64,000 nucleotides of DNA from Sinimarinibacterium flocculans (GCF_003201205.1 NZ_QICN01000011.1:118410-182409); one strand, 5' to 3'; positions 27,563-38,608 are shown, counted from the stretch's first letter. Made by a program: numbers and translations. The notes: generated from the letters alone by a model not told the origin.

Positions 27563-27964
27563 TCAGCCGAGCGCGCCGACCACGGCCATGGCCAGCAGCG
27601 CGAGCAGCGCGATCGCGAAGGCCAGGCTGCGCAGCAGCCGCTGGTCGGCGTAGTAGCACAGCATGTGCGCGACACGCCCGCCCACGTACGTCCAGGCGAG
27701 AATGCCGAGCCACTGCGCGTCGGCGCCGTTGAAGATGCCGAACAGCGCCAGCAGCACGAACGCGGCGACACTCTCGTTGGTGTTGGCATGCGCGCGCACG
27801 GCGCGGAATAGGAACAGGCCGTGGTCCGTCGGCACCGGCGCGCCCGGCACGTGACGCGCGCGGACACCGGCGATGTCGGCGACCAGCATCTGCACCAGGA
27901 TCAGGACGCCGGTGGCACCGAACGCGGCCACGACCGCGCCGTAGGGCAGCAGGAACTCGGGCAC
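27563..27964 (-). CDS. MAPEG-family membrane protein
   Basis: A 133-residue four-helix membrane protein of the MAPEG (glutathione/eicosanoid-linked) family: helix 1 VVAAFGATGVLILVQMLVAD, the conserved loop FLFRAVRAHANTNESVAAF (N and E in HxNxxE), and YVGGRVAHMLCYYAD near the third helix. The start is GTG at 27964 with GGAG upstream. It ends 11 bases from the AbgT gene that precedes it on the same strand, so they are probably cotranscribed. Confidence 0.82.
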   Translation of the reverse strand: MPEFLLPYGAVVAAFGATGVLILVQMLVADIAGVRARHVPGAPVPTDHGLFLFRAVRAHANTNESVAAFVLLALFGIFNGADAQWLGILAWTYVGGRVAHMLCYYADQRLLRSLAFAIALLALLAMAVVGALG

Positions 27965-27975
27965 GGGATGCTCCG

Positions 27976-29517
<1,542 letters not shown>

Positions 29518-29673
29518 GGGGCGGTCCGGTCGGGTTTTCCGGAGTCTAGCCGGCATTTGCCGCCAAGGCGCCCGAAAAACCCCTCAATGTCGCCGATCGG
29601 GTTGCCCTGGCGCTTTGCGGCGGCGGACGCGTCGCGGGACAATCGCGACCCCGCCCCGCGCCACTGGCCGCCC

Positions 29674-30567
29674 ATGCAATTCGCCTACAGCATCCTCGAC
29701 GTCTTCACCGAGCAGCCCTATGCCGGCAACCCGCTGGCCGTGGTGCTCAATGCCGACGAACTCGGCGACGCGCAGATGCAGACCATCGCGCGCGAGTTCA
29801 ACCTTTCGGAAACCGTGTTCCTGCGTTCGCCGCGCGCCGACAACGGACTGGTGCATGCGCGCATCTTCACGCCGGCCAAGGAGCTGCCGTTCGCGGGACA
29901 TCCCACCGTCGGCGCTGCCTGCCTGTTGTCGATGATCGGCAGCGCGCCGCCGGGCGAGGACGTGACCTTCGTCATCGAGGAAGGCGTCGGGCCGGTGCCG
30001 GTGCGCGTCCGCAGCGCGCCCGACCGCGCGGTCTATGCCGAGCTCACCGCCGCGCAGCTGCCGGAGTTCGGCGAACCGCCACCGGACGACGAGATCGCGG
30101 CGATCCTGGGTCTCGATCCGGCCGATCTGGTCAGCGAGAACGAACGGGTGCGTGCGGTGTCCTGCGGGGTGCCGTTCGTGCTCGTGCCGGTGCGCACGCC
30201 GGAGCTGCTGGCCGGCGTCGACCTCGACCTCGTCGCCTGGCGACGCTCGCTGGCCGGCCGCTGGGCGGAGGAACTGTACGTCTATACACGCGGCTACGAG
30301 GGCGAGTTGCGCGCACGCATGTTCGCGCCGGCGATGGGCATCGCCGAGGACCCGGCCACGGGCGCCGCCGCCGCTGCACTGGCCGGCGCGCTGGCCAGCG
30401 ATTCGCCGGTGGTCGAGGGCCGCCTGCACTGGGTCATCCACCAGGGCATCGAGATGGGGCGTCCGAGCCAGCTGCACATCTCCGCCGAGCGCGCCGGTTC
30501 GGCGGTCACGGCCGTGCGCGTCGGCGGTTTCGCGGTGCGTGTCGCCGAGGGCACGCTGACGGTCTGA
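29674..30567 (+). CDS. PhzF-family isomerase
   Basis: A 297-residue member of the PhzF/YddE family, with the diaminopimelate-epimerase-like fold. It has the start FSILDVFTEQPYAGNPLAVV-like pattern, the catalytic Glu in LSETVFL near residue 45, PFAGHPTVGAA, and the C-terminal EDPATGAAAAAL. The family includes the phenazine isomerase but most members have unknown substrates, and no phenazine genes are nearby. Confidence 0.9.
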   Translation: MQFAYSILDVFTEQPYAGNPLAVVLNADELGDAQMQTIAREFNLSETVFLRSPRADNGLVHARIFTPAKELPFAGHPTVGAACLLSMIGSAPPGEDVTFVIEEGVGPVPVRVRSAPDRAVYAELTAAQLPEFGEPPPDDEIAAILGLDPADLVSENERVRAVSCGVPFVLVPVRTPELLAGVDLDLVAWRRSLAGRWAEELYVYTRGYEGELRARMFAPAMGIAEDPATGAAAAALAGALASDSPVVEGRLHWVIHQGIEMGRPSQLHISAERAGSAVTAVRVGGFAVRVAEGTLTV

Positions 30568-30577
30568 TCGCGAACGG

Positions 30578-31216
30578 TCAGTCGTCGTCGGCGCGCGGAC
30601 GCCACGCAAGGCCCAGCGCCTCGGCGACCGGTCGCGACAGCCGCGCGGGATGACGCGGCCAGCCGTGCTCGGCGTAGAAGCCGAGCAGCGCACGCAGGTC
30701 GGCGTCGTAGTCGCCCGGCTGCACCGGCGCGCCGAAGATCAGGCGGCGGCGCCGGTAGTTGGCGGCGACCGGGACCACCGGCACGCCGGCACTGCGGGCG
30801 ACGTGGTGGAAGCCGCGCTTCCATTCCGGCGCCGCCGAGCGCGTCCCCTCCGGCGCGATCAGCAGCACGAACTGCCGCTCGCGCTCGAAGACCTCGACCG
30901 TCTGCTCGACGACACCCTTGGGGCTGCGCCGGTTCACCGGCAAGGCGCCGAACCAGCGCAGCGCGATTCCGAGCGGACCGCGAAACGCCGAGTCCTTGAT
31001 CATCGTGCCCGCGCGGATGCCCAGGGCGGTCAAGCCGATCATGGCGAGCACACCGTCGACGTTCGAGGTGTGCGGCACGCCGATGATCACCATCTTCGGG
31101 ACGTCCGGCAGCGTTCCCTCGAAGCCCCAGCCGATCAGGCGCAGCAGGCTGCGCCCCAGCCAGCGCGAGAAGGCATTGCCGCGTCGCGGTACCTGCGGCC
31201 CCAGAACAGGCGTCAT
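30578..31216 (-). CDS. 1-acyl-glycerol-3-phosphate acyltransferase-like protein
   Basis: A 212-residue PlsC-domain acyltransferase. The HX4D catalytic motif is HTSNVD (near residue 49) and the substrate-binding motif is PEGTRS (near residue 120). It has no clear transmembrane helix. Similar proteins lie in lipid or lipoprotein contexts, but none is adjacent here. Convergent with phzF; ten bases separate the stops. Confidence 0.87.
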   Translation of the reverse strand: MTPVLGPQVPRRGNAFSRWLGRSLLRLIGWGFEGTLPDVPKMVIIGVPHTSNVDGVLAMIGLTALGIRAGTMIKDSAFRGPLGIALRWFGALPVNRRSPKGVVEQTVEVFERERQFVLLIAPEGTRSAAPEWKRGFHHVARSAGVPVVPVAANYRRRRLIFGAPVQPGDYDADLRALLGFYAEHGWPRHPARLSRPVAEALGLAWRPRADDD

Positions 31217-31387
31217 ATCGTTCCCTTGTCGTCCCCGGTTCCGCAGGCCGGCCGTCCGGCTGCGGGGCGCCATTGTCCACCATCGTCCGCCCCGGGCGCT
31301 CGGCCTACAGCCGATGCGTCGATTTCCTACATCAGGCGTCGACAACGACCGTCTCAGAACCCCCGTTGCGCGGCCGACATCCTGATC

Positions 31388-31747
31388 ATGAACGTCACGA
31401 CCTGTCTTCCGGCCATGGGATCCCACGCGCAGCTCGCGCAAGGGGTCGAGACCCACGAAACCCTGCTCGCCAGCGTCCTGCTGAGCCGGCCGCACGGCGG
31501 TGCCCGCCTGCGCGGCCTGCTGCTCAGCGAGACCGAATCCGGGGAGTTCCTGCTGCGTCTGTGCGAAGGCGCGGACGATGCCTGGATGATCTGGATCGAC
31601 CAGCGCCGCGCCCGCTCGCAGTTCGGCCGCGCCTACGCCGAGGCGCTGACGTCGAGCTGGCTCGATCGCATGGAGGCCGACGGCTGGCGCGTGACCTGGC
31701 AGGCGCGGCGCGAGGGCCTGCCTTCGCGTCTGCCGGTCGCGGCCTGA
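31388..31747 (+). CDS. Hypothetical protein
   Basis: A 119-residue open frame starting MNVTTCLPAMGSHAQL, with a central strand-rich part (LRGLLLSETESGEFLLRLCEG) and the segment DDAWMIWIDQRRARSQFG. No signal peptide, membrane helix or known motif. The next gene starts 24 bases after its stop. Frame and codon pattern agree with a real gene, but I do not recognise it. Confidence 0.6.
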   Translation: MNVTTCLPAMGSHAQLAQGVETHETLLASVLLSRPHGGARLRGLLLSETESGEFLLRLCEGADDAWMIWIDQRRARSQFGRAYAEALTSSWLDRMEADGWRVTWQARREGLPSRLPVAA

Positions 31748-31771
31748 GCCGGCTTGCGGCATGCTGAGGGC

Positions 31772-32140
31772 ATGCCGAAGAAGCCGCTCCCCGCAGGGCC
31801 GAGGACCGCGACCGAGATCGCCTTCGAGCGCATCTGGACCACCATCGAGCGCATCCCGCACGGGCGTGTCGCCACCTACGGTCAGATCGCCGAGGTTGCC
31901 GGCTACGTGCGGCGGCCGCGCCTGACGGCACAGGCGCTGCGGCACGTGCCGGACGGGCGCGAGATCCCGTGGTTCCGCGTCATCAACGCCCAGGGGCGCA
32001 TTGCCATCCCGGCCAACTCCCGTGGCCACCGCGAACAGCAGCGCCGGCTCGAGGCGGAGGGCGTGAGTTTCGAGAAGGGCCGCGTCGACCTCAGCCGGTT
32101 CCGCTGGCGGCCACGCAGCGAGGCACCGGTCGTCGACTGA
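31772..32140 (+). CDS. Alkyltransferase-like protein (ATL)
   Basis: A 122-residue member of the MGMT/Ogt DNA-binding family. The helix-turn-helix part is HGRVATYGQIAEVAGYVRRPR. Where O6-alkylguanine alkyltransferases have PCHRV with the acceptor Cys, this protein has PWFRV, so it cannot accept alkyl groups. ATL proteins of this kind bind alkylated guanines and flag them for nucleotide-excision repair. Trp replaces Cys as in other ATLs, which usually have PWHRV. Confidence 0.85.
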   Translation: MPKKPLPAGPRTATEIAFERIWTTIERIPHGRVATYGQIAEVAGYVRRPRLTAQALRHVPDGREIPWFRVINAQGRIAIPANSRGHREQQRRLEAEGVSFEKGRVDLSRFRWRPRSEAPVVD

Positions 32141-32222
32141 GCGTGGCTGTCGGACGGCGCCTGATGGCAGCACTACCGCGTAGCGCTATGCTGGGCCGCG
32201 CGTTCTTGTGGAGGGAAGCGCC

Positions 32223-34391
32223 ATGGGTGCTCAACGTTGCGTCTGCCTGCTGTTGTCGGGTCTGCTGCTGGTCTCGTGCGGCGGAGGTAACGGCGATCCC
32301 GCGCCCGCTCCGGACCCGCAGTCGCGGCGCACGCCGGTCGAGCGGCTTGCGCTCAAGACTTTCCGGTCCGACTGCAGCGATTTCCTCGACTACGCGGCCG
32401 ACGCGCTGACCGAGCAGTTCCTGACTCCGGTCTACTGCGCGACGCTGGTCGGCGCCCCCTGCCCGGTCTCCGCCGCCGAGGGCCCGCCACCGCTTGCGCA
32501 GCCCACGCCGATGCCGACCCCGGCGGCGACCGCGGCACCGGGCGCACCTTCGTTTGACGGCGAAGGCGCGGGTGACCCGGATCGCGGGTCCGGCACCAAT
32601 ACCCAGGAACAGGGCGTCGACGAAGCCGACATCGTCAAATCCGACGCGGCCGGCAATCTGTACATCCTCGCCGACAACAGGCTCAGCATCGTCGATGCCT
32701 ACCCGCCGCAGGATCTTGCCGACGCGGCGATCGCAACGCTCGACTTTGCGGCGATCGACGACGGCGCGTTCTATGCAAGCGAGCTGTTCCTGGACGACAC
32801 CGCTGATCGTGCGGTCGTCCTCGGCAGCAGCTATCGCTTCGACGGCGTCCGCAGCTACGGGGAGTCGCTCGCACTGATCATCGACACGGCCGATCCGCAG
32901 AACCCGGCCGTGCTCGAACGACTCGGTGTCGATGGGTTTCCCCTGGTTGCACGGCGCATCGGCGAGCGCGTCCATCGCGTCAGCCGCTACGACGTCATGG
33001 CGCCATCGTGGTTCTATGACGACAGCGAACTCGCGCGCTTGCGTGATGACTACTACGACGCGCAGTCGCGCAGCGACGAGACGGCGGTGGCGCGGATCAG
33101 GTCGGAAGTGCGGGCCAACGTTGGCAACCGGGTGCGCGCGGCGGGTGCCGAGACCTTCCTGCCGCGTTTGCACAGCGGCAGCGGACCGGGCGAAGTCCTT
33201 GCCTGCGACGCGATCGCGCATCCGGATGTCACGACGGCGCTCGGCCTGATGATCGTCGACAGCTTCGATATCGACGGCAGCGACGGTGCCGCGTCGGCCG
33301 TCATCAACAACGCCTTCACCGTCTACGCATCGGCAAATAATCTGTACATGGTGCAGTCGAGCTGGGGCTGGTTCTTCGCGCCCAACCAGACCGAAGAGAC
33401 CGCGATCTACCGGCTGGCCCTGCCGCAAAACGGCGCCGCGGCCTACGAGGCGATCGGCAAGCTCGACGGCAGCGTGAACAACAGCTACCAGCTCTCCGAG
33501 TTCGACGGCTATCTGCGCGTGGCGAGCACGGAATTCCGCTTCGACGAGCCGAGCCAGCGCGGCGTCCCGTACAACCACGTCACGGTGCTTGACGCCGAGG
33601 CCGCGGGCACGATGACGAAGACCGGCGAGATCCGCGACCTTGCGCCGGGCGAGACGATCCAGGGGACTCGCTTCATTGGTCCGCGCGGTTTCGTCGTCAC
33701 CTTCGAACAGGTCGATCCCCTGTTCGCGCTTGATCTGTCGGAGCCTGCCGCGCCGCGCGTCGCCGACGAACTGAAGATCCCCGGCTTCTCCAGCTATCTG
33801 ATGCCCCTGGGCGACGACTATCTGCTGACGATCGGCCGCGACGGCACCGACGAACAGCTCACCGGCAAGGTCGCGGTGCAGCTGTTCGACGTCGCCGATC
33901 TAAGCGACATCCGACAGGTCGCCGTGCTGACGCCGGACAGTTTCGATACCAGCGGCAGCTACAGCGTCGCCGAATACGATCCGCACGCCTTCACCTACTT
34001 CCCGGACGTGGCGGATGCGCCGGTGCCGGGCACCCTGTCGATTCCGCTACAGACCTACGGCGAGCGCTGGGAAGACAGCTTCAACGGCTTTCTGGTCGTG
34101 CGCGTCGATCCTGCAACCGGCACGCCGCTGAGCGAGCTCGGTCGCGTCGACCACAGCGCGCTGGTCGCCGCGCCGAGCGATTGCCAGCCGCCACCGTCCG
34201 ACGACGGTACGCCGGCACCGGACGGTGGCAGTGCCTGCGAGTACTGGTACGGGGGCCAGGCCGACCCGCTGCGCAGCGTGTTCCTCGAAGACGCACTCGG
34301 CCGCACGCTGTATACGATCTCGCGTGCCGGCGTGATCGCGAGCGACGCCGGGCAGCCGAGCGCGGTCTACGCCAGTCGGGTACTGCCCTAA
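32223..34391 (+). CDS. Secreted beta-propeller lipoprotein
   Basis: A 722-residue protein with a lipobox (LLLVSCGGGNG), a Pro/Ala-rich linker and a beta-propeller body. The segment TNTQEQGVDEADIVKSDAAG at about residues 125-144 is the hallmark of the secreted beta-propeller family (PF09826). Internal strands repeat with DxxY/VLDAE patterns. ATG at 32223 follows a GGAGGG Shine-Dalgarno; a GTG 15 bases earlier is rejected. Its role is not known. Confidence 0.85.
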   Translation: MGAQRCVCLLLSGLLLVSCGGGNGDPAPAPDPQSRRTPVERLALKTFRSDCSDFLDYAADALTEQFLTPVYCATLVGAPCPVSAAEGPPPLAQPTPMPTPAATAAPGAPSFDGEGAGDPDRGSGTNTQEQGVDEADIVKSDAAGNLYILADNRLSIVDAYPPQDLADAAIATLDFAAIDDGAFYASELFLDDTADRAVVLGSSYRFDGVRSYGESLALIIDTADPQNPAVLERLGVDGFPLVARRIGERVHRVSRYDVMAPSWFYDDSELARLRDDYYDAQSRSDETAVARIRSEVRANVGNRVRAAGAETFLPRLHSGSGPGEVLACDAIAHPDVTTALGLMIVDSFDIDGSDGAASAVINNAFTVYASANNLYMVQSSWGWFFAPNQTEETAIYRLALPQNGAAAYEAIGKLDGSVNNSYQLSEFDGYLRVASTEFRFDEPSQRGVPYNHVTVLDAEAAGTMTKTGEIRDLAPGETIQGTRFIGPRGFVVTFEQVDPLFALDLSEPAAPRVADELKIPGFSSYLMPLGDDYLLTIGRDGTDEQLTGKVAVQLFDVADLSDIRQVAVLTPDSFDTSGSYSVAEYDPHAFTYFPDVADAPVPGTLSIPLQTYGERWEDSFNGFLVVRVDPATGTPLSELGRVDHSALVAAPSDCQPPPSDDGTPAPDGGSACEYWYGGQADPLRSVFLEDALGRTLYTISRAGVIASDAGQPSAVYASRVLP

Positions 34392-34410
34392 TCGGCGGTG
34401 TTTGCGCGCA

Positions 34411-34728
34411 TCACGCCGGCGCCAGCTTCAGGCCGACGATGCCGGTCACGATCAGGCCGATGCAGACGATGCGCGCAAGGCTGACGCCGTCGCCGAACCA
34501 GATCATGCCGACGATCGCGATGCCCACCGCGCCGATGCCGGTCCAGATCGCGTAGGCGGTACCCAGCGGCAGTGCGCGTAGCGCCAGGCCAAGCAGGCCC
34601 ATGCTGGTGACCAGTGAGGCGACGGTGAAGGCCGTCGCCCACGGCCGGGTAAAGCCATCGCTGAGCTTGAGGCCGATCGCCCAGCCGATTTCGAACAGAC
34701 CCGCGAGAAACAGATAGACCCAGCTCAT
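34411..34728 (-). CDS. gdx: Guanidinium exporter of the SMR family
   Basis: A 105-residue four-helix small multidrug resistance protein (also named SugE). It has the active-site Glu in GLFEIGWAIGLKLS (near residue 13), the GTAYAIWTGIGAVG helix 3 pattern typical of the Gdx subgroup, and the KLAPA end. The guanidine-II riboswitch upstream (34747-34800) identifies it as an exporter of guanidinium. ATG at 34728 is chosen over a GTG three bases upstream because AGGAG lies at better spacing. Confidence 0.93.
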   Translation of the reverse strand: MSWVYLFLAGLFEIGWAIGLKLSDGFTRPWATAFTVASLVTSMGLLGLALRALPLGTAYAIWTGIGAVGIAIVGMIWFGDGVSLARIVCIGLIVTGIVGLKLAPA

Positions 34729-34746
34729 CACCGGACTCCTTGTGAC

Positions 34747-34800
34747 GGTGATGGGGTCGTCCCCACCGGTTCGGTCTGCTGCGAAGGGTCGTCCCGTCGC
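34747..34800 (-). promoter_or_regulatory. Guanidine-II (mini-ykkC) riboswitch
   Basis: Read on the minus strand, two hairpins both carry the ACGA tetraloop that defines this class: GGG-ACGA-CCC extended by GCGA/TCGC (34781-34800) and GGGG-ACGA-CCCC extended by flanking pairs (34747-34767). The Shine-Dalgarno of gdx (AGGAG) lies just downstream, as in translation-controlling examples. Guanidinium binding to the two loops should expose the ribosome-binding site. Confidence 0.93.
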
Positions 34801-34817
34801 CGGCTACGAGGTGCCAC

Positions 34818-34848
34818 AAAAAAGCCCCGCCGGAACACCGGCGGGGCT
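34818..34848 (-). terminator. Intrinsic terminator of the OmpA gene
   Basis: AGCCCCGCCGG and CCGGCGGGGCT (11-bp stem) with a four-base loop, followed by six T residues on the minus strand. It lies 20 bases after the OmpA stop and separates it from the gdx riboswitch. Confidence 0.92.
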
Positions 34849-34868
34849 GGGTCACATGGACCGCGATC

Positions 34869-36359
34869 CTACTCGACGACCTTGAGCTCGACGCGACGGT
34901 TGTTTTCGCGACCGGCATCGGTCTCGTTGGTGTCGATCGGACGGCTCTCGCCGTAGCCGACCGGCGTCATCCGCCGCGCGGTGACGCCGCGTCCGGTCAG
35001 GTAGGTCTTGACCGAGTTGGCGCGGCGCTCCGACAGACCGAGGTTGTAGGCGTCGGTGCCGACAGCGTCGGTATGACCCTCGAGCTCGACGTCGAGGTTC
35101 GGGTAGGCCTGCAGCGTCTCGGCAACCTCGTTGAGGATCATCTTGGCCTCCGGCGTCAGGCGATCCGAGTCGAACTCGAACTTGACCCCGCGCAGGATGA
35201 AGTTGCGATCGAGCGCGCAGCCGTTTGCATCGACCTGCTCACCCGGACGCGGCTTGCGGCAGTCGCCTTCGAGCGCGCAACCGTTCGGCAGCACCTTGGC
35301 GCCCGGCGGCGTGTTCGGGCACTCGTCGAGGTGGTCGGGAATACCGTCACCATCGGCGTCCAACGGGCAACCATCCGGGCCGACCGGGATGCCCGGCGGT
35401 GAATCCGGGCAGTTGTCGAGGTGATCGAGCACACCGTCGCCGTCCTTGTCGCTGAGCGGGCAGCCGTCGTTGCCGACCTGGACGCCCGGCGGGGTGTTCG
35501 GGCACTTGTCGAGACGATCGGGCACGCCGTCGCCATCGCTGTCGATCTCGCAGCCGTCCGGCCCGACGATCGCACCCGGCGGCGTGCCGGGGCAGCGGTC
35601 GAGATAGTCGGGCACGCCATCGCCGTCAGAGTCGAGCGGGCAACCGTAGGCGTCGACCTGCACGCCGGGCGGCGTGTTCGGGCAGCGATCCTTGGCGTCC
35701 GGCACGCCGTCACGATCGGCGTCGAGCGACGGATCGTAAGGACGCTCGCCAAGGGCGATGCGCAGGCCGGCGAGGATCTGCCAGGTGTAGTAGTCGGTGT
35801 CCGGCAGGACTCCCTCGTCGGAGATGCTGTCGATCTGGTAGCGGCCTTCCAGCGACAGCATCGTCAGATTGCCGAGCCGCTGCAGGAAGCCGAGGGTCGC
35901 GTAGGGGCCGAAGGCACCAACGCTCTCACCCAGAAAGTCGATGCTGGAAAAGTGCGCGCCGCCACCGATGAACGGCTGGAAGTCCGAGGCGCGCGCGTAA
36001 AACGGCGTGCCGGGGAACAGCAGCAGGCCGGCGCGGAACGAGGCGCGCTCGTAGTCGCCGGCGTTGGTGGTTTCGAGCACCGAAAAGTCGCCGCCCAGTT
36101 CGAGCGTGATGTGGTTGCCCAGCGGACGCGTCGCCTTCAGACCGCCAGCGATGCCGGAGTCCAGATCGCTCTTGTCGGACAGGATCGCGCCGATCTGCGG
36201 CCACAGCGACCAGCGGTTGTCCATCACCGGCTGGACGTACTCGTACTGCTGCGCCGGCGCTGCCGCCGGTGCGGTGCTGCTGACCGCTTCACCCTGGGCA
36301 CCGGCCACCACCGGTGCGAGCCCCATCGAAACCACGCACAGCAAGCGCATGAAGTTCAT
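34869..36359 (-). CDS. OmpA-family protein with type-3 calcium-binding repeats
   Basis: A 496-residue outer-membrane protein. After a signal peptide (ending VVAGAQG) come an eight-stranded-barrel-like domain (about 40-220), about five thrombospondin type-3 repeats in the DxDxDGxxD pattern (for example DADRDGVPDAKDRCPNTPPG; about 230-360) and a C-terminal OmpA domain (about 375-490) with GVKFEFDSDRLTPEA and LSERRANSVKTYL, which binds peptidoglycan. The repeats probably hold Ca2+. A terminator follows the stop. Confidence 0.92.
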   Translation of the reverse strand: MNFMRLLCVVSMGLAPVVAGAQGEAVSSTAPAAAPAQQYEYVQPVMDNRWSLWPQIGAILSDKSDLDSGIAGGLKATRPLGNHITLELGGDFSVLETTNAGDYERASFRAGLLLFPGTPFYARASDFQPFIGGGAHFSSIDFLGESVGAFGPYATLGFLQRLGNLTMLSLEGRYQIDSISDEGVLPDTDYYTWQILAGLRIALGERPYDPSLDADRDGVPDAKDRCPNTPPGVQVDAYGCPLDSDGDGVPDYLDRCPGTPPGAIVGPDGCEIDSDGDGVPDRLDKCPNTPPGVQVGNDGCPLSDKDGDGVLDHLDNCPDSPPGIPVGPDGCPLDADGDGIPDHLDECPNTPPGAKVLPNGCALEGDCRKPRPGEQVDANGCALDRNFILRGVKFEFDSDRLTPEAKMILNEVAETLQAYPNLDVELEGHTDAVGTDAYNLGLSERRANSVKTYLTGRGVTARRMTPVGYGESRPIDTNETDAGRENNRRVELKVVE

Positions 36360-36466
36360 TGCATCTTCCCTTGTTCGGTGCCGCGGCTCGGGGCGAGCCG
36401 CGGCGCACGGAGTCATTTCCCTTGCACGTTTCCCTTGAACAACGCCGGCATCAGGTCCGCCAGCGC

Positions 36467-38608
36467 CTAGTCGGCGCTGCAGTCCTGCGGCACCGCCTCG
36501 TTGCCGGTGAGCAGAGCCAGCAGGGACTCGACGCCGTTGAGGAGGTAGCACACGAGCGGCTCGAGCACCGGGTCGATCAGGATGCCGTCGAGCAACCCGA
36601 TTAGCGGCGCGGTGATCGGCTCGAGGATGCCAAGCAGCGTCGTGACCAGCACGTCGATGACCCCGGTGATCGGGTCCAGGGCCTCGAGCAAGGGCGCCAG
36701 GCTAGAGGTGACGGCCGAGAGCACATTGGTCACCTCGATCAGGCCAAGCAGCGGCTCGCTGCCGAACAGCGGCGCCAGCGCTTCGCACAGCGCGGTGCCG
36801 TCGTTCGAGGTGCCGAGCAGGATGTCGTTGGTCACCGGCAGCACCAGCACGGTCATGCCGTTGGTGACGCTGTTTTCCGGATTTTCCGGATTCTCGTAGG
36901 TCGCGGTCACGCAGTTGAAGCCGATGCGCACGAGCGCATCGGAGTAGACCACGCCGTTGGCCTGCAGTGCGCCGAGGTCGACCTCGCCGGTTTCCGGATC
37001 GGGCTCCGGCTCGACCGGCATGCCGAGATTATCGAGCGCAATGACGCGCTCGCCTTCGACGAACAGGTCGCCGACGTTGCCGGAAGGCTCGGAGGACTCC
37101 TGGATGCATTCGAGCTGCCCGCTCGCGGGGTTGAGCGCCCAGTAGCCGGCGACGCTCTCCCAGCGGATGCCGTCGTCGAGCGGGTCGGCGCCCGGTTCCG
37201 TGGACTTCGGCGGCAGATTGCTCACGTTCTGCGTCAGCGCCTGCGCGGCGAAGGCTTCCGCCGAAGCCGGCGGCGGCGCCTCGCCTTCCGGGGGTTCCGG
37301 CACGGCGGTGCAGTCGCCGTTCTCGTCGAGTGCGGTCGAATCGCAGCGCGCGGCGTACGCGTAGGCTCTCAGGAAGCCGCGCGGCGAGCGCGAGGTGTCG
37401 CCGAGGCCGCTCTGCACCAGGTCGTTGGCGCCGACGCAGGCGAACTTGAGGTTCTGCGCTTCGGCGAGCGTGATCGCGTCGCTGTCCTGGAAACCGGACT
37501 TCGCGAACACCTGCAGGCTGTTCTGGCCCAGCACCTGGTTGACGACGACCTCGACCGGACGCGAGACGGTGACGTCATCCAGGGTCGCGCTGACCGCGGT
37601 GCTGCCGGCGCCGATCCCGCTGAGTTCGCCCAGCTCATCGACCGAGGCGACGCCCTCGCCGCCGGCTTCGATGCTCAGCGTCGCATCGGAGGTGATGTTG
37701 CATTCCTCGCCGTTGTCGAAGCGGCCGCGGATCTGCAGCTGGCGGGTTTCGCCGGCGGCCAGCTCGATCGGCTGGTCCGGCGTCAGGCAGGCGCCGGTGT
37801 CGGCGCGGCAACCGGTGAACACGGCGGCCGGCGGCACCGTCTCGATGCAGATGCCGTCGGCGCCGCCCGAGATCTGCGCCGGGTTGACCGTGATGCTCGC
37901 GGTTGCGACCAGCGGGTCGGGCCCGCCGCAGATGTTGCCGCTGTAGGTGGCGGTGGCCGTGGCCGTGGCCTGTGTGGCAAGTCCGGGCACGGCGGTCGCC
38001 TGATTGGCGGCGAAGGTCACCACCGCCTCGTTGCTGCTCGTCCAGGTGGTGTTGGCGTTGGTCGAGACGTCGAACGTCGTGTCGTCGCTGAAGGTCACGA
38101 TCGCGCTGTAGAGCTGCGAGGTGCCGGTGGTCTGTCCCGAGATCAGCGTCGCCGTCAGCGGCGAGATCTCGATCTCCTCCGCGCAGGCATTGTTGACCGT
38201 GAGGGTGATCGGGCTCGACTCGACCCCCCCGCCGCCGGCGGTGATGTTGGTCGTGCCGGGCGAGGTGCCGGTGACGACGCCGGTGTCGGGGTCGATCGGT
38301 GCGACATCAGGATTGCTGCTTTCGAAGCTCAGATCGTCGGGGCACAAGCCGTCGATGGCCGAGGTGCTGCCGTCTTCGTTGACGCGCTCGAAGGTGCAGT
38401 CACCGACGACGGCGCAGTTGGCAGTCTGGCCCACGGCGATGCTGGTGCCGCCGCCGGGGTAGGTGCAGGCGAGCTGGCCGATGCCGATCAGGCGCAGCGG
38501 CGGCAGATCGGGACTGCGCAGCGAGCCGTCGCCGCCGCAGGCCGCAAGAAACAGGGCTGCCACCAGGACTGAACCGGGCAGCAGGGAACGCAAGCTGACA
38601 ATACGCAT
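36467..38608 (-). CDS. Lipoprotein with bacterial Ig-like domains
   Basis: A 713-residue exported lipoprotein (LVAALFLAACGGDG, Cys in the lipobox). The body holds repeated Big_2-like Ig folds, such as SFESSNPDVAPIDPDTGVVTG and SIEAGGEGVASVDELGELSG, and a C-terminal hydrophobic stretch (about 650-700, GVIDVLVTTLLGILEP) before several cysteines. Probably an adhesin-like or surface protein; no ligand is suggested. The ATG at 38608 is chosen because the lipoprotein signal starts there. Lies upstream of the OmpA gene on the same strand with a 107-base gap. Confidence 0.82.
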   Translation of the reverse strand: MRIVSLRSLLPGSVLVAALFLAACGGDGSLRSPDLPPLRLIGIGQLACTYPGGGTSIAVGQTANCAVVGDCTFERVNEDGSTSAIDGLCPDDLSFESSNPDVAPIDPDTGVVTGTSPGTTNITAGGGGVESSPITLTVNNACAEEIEISPLTATLISGQTTGTSQLYSAIVTFSDDTTFDVSTNANTTWTSSNEAVVTFAANQATAVPGLATQATATATATYSGNICGGPDPLVATASITVNPAQISGGADGICIETVPPAAVFTGCRADTGACLTPDQPIELAAGETRQLQIRGRFDNGEECNITSDATLSIEAGGEGVASVDELGELSGIGAGSTAVSATLDDVTVSRPVEVVVNQVLGQNSLQVFAKSGFQDSDAITLAEAQNLKFACVGANDLVQSGLGDTSRSPRGFLRAYAYAARCDSTALDENGDCTAVPEPPEGEAPPPASAEAFAAQALTQNVSNLPPKSTEPGADPLDDGIRWESVAGYWALNPASGQLECIQESSEPSGNVGDLFVEGERVIALDNLGMPVEPEPDPETGEVDLGALQANGVVYSDALVRIGFNCVTATYENPENPENSVTNGMTVLVLPVTNDILLGTSNDGTALCEALAPLFGSEPLLGLIEVTNVLSAVTSSLAPLLEALDPITGVIDVLVTTLLGILEPITAPLIGLLDGILIDPVLEPLVCYLLNGVESLLALLTGNEAVPQDCSAD

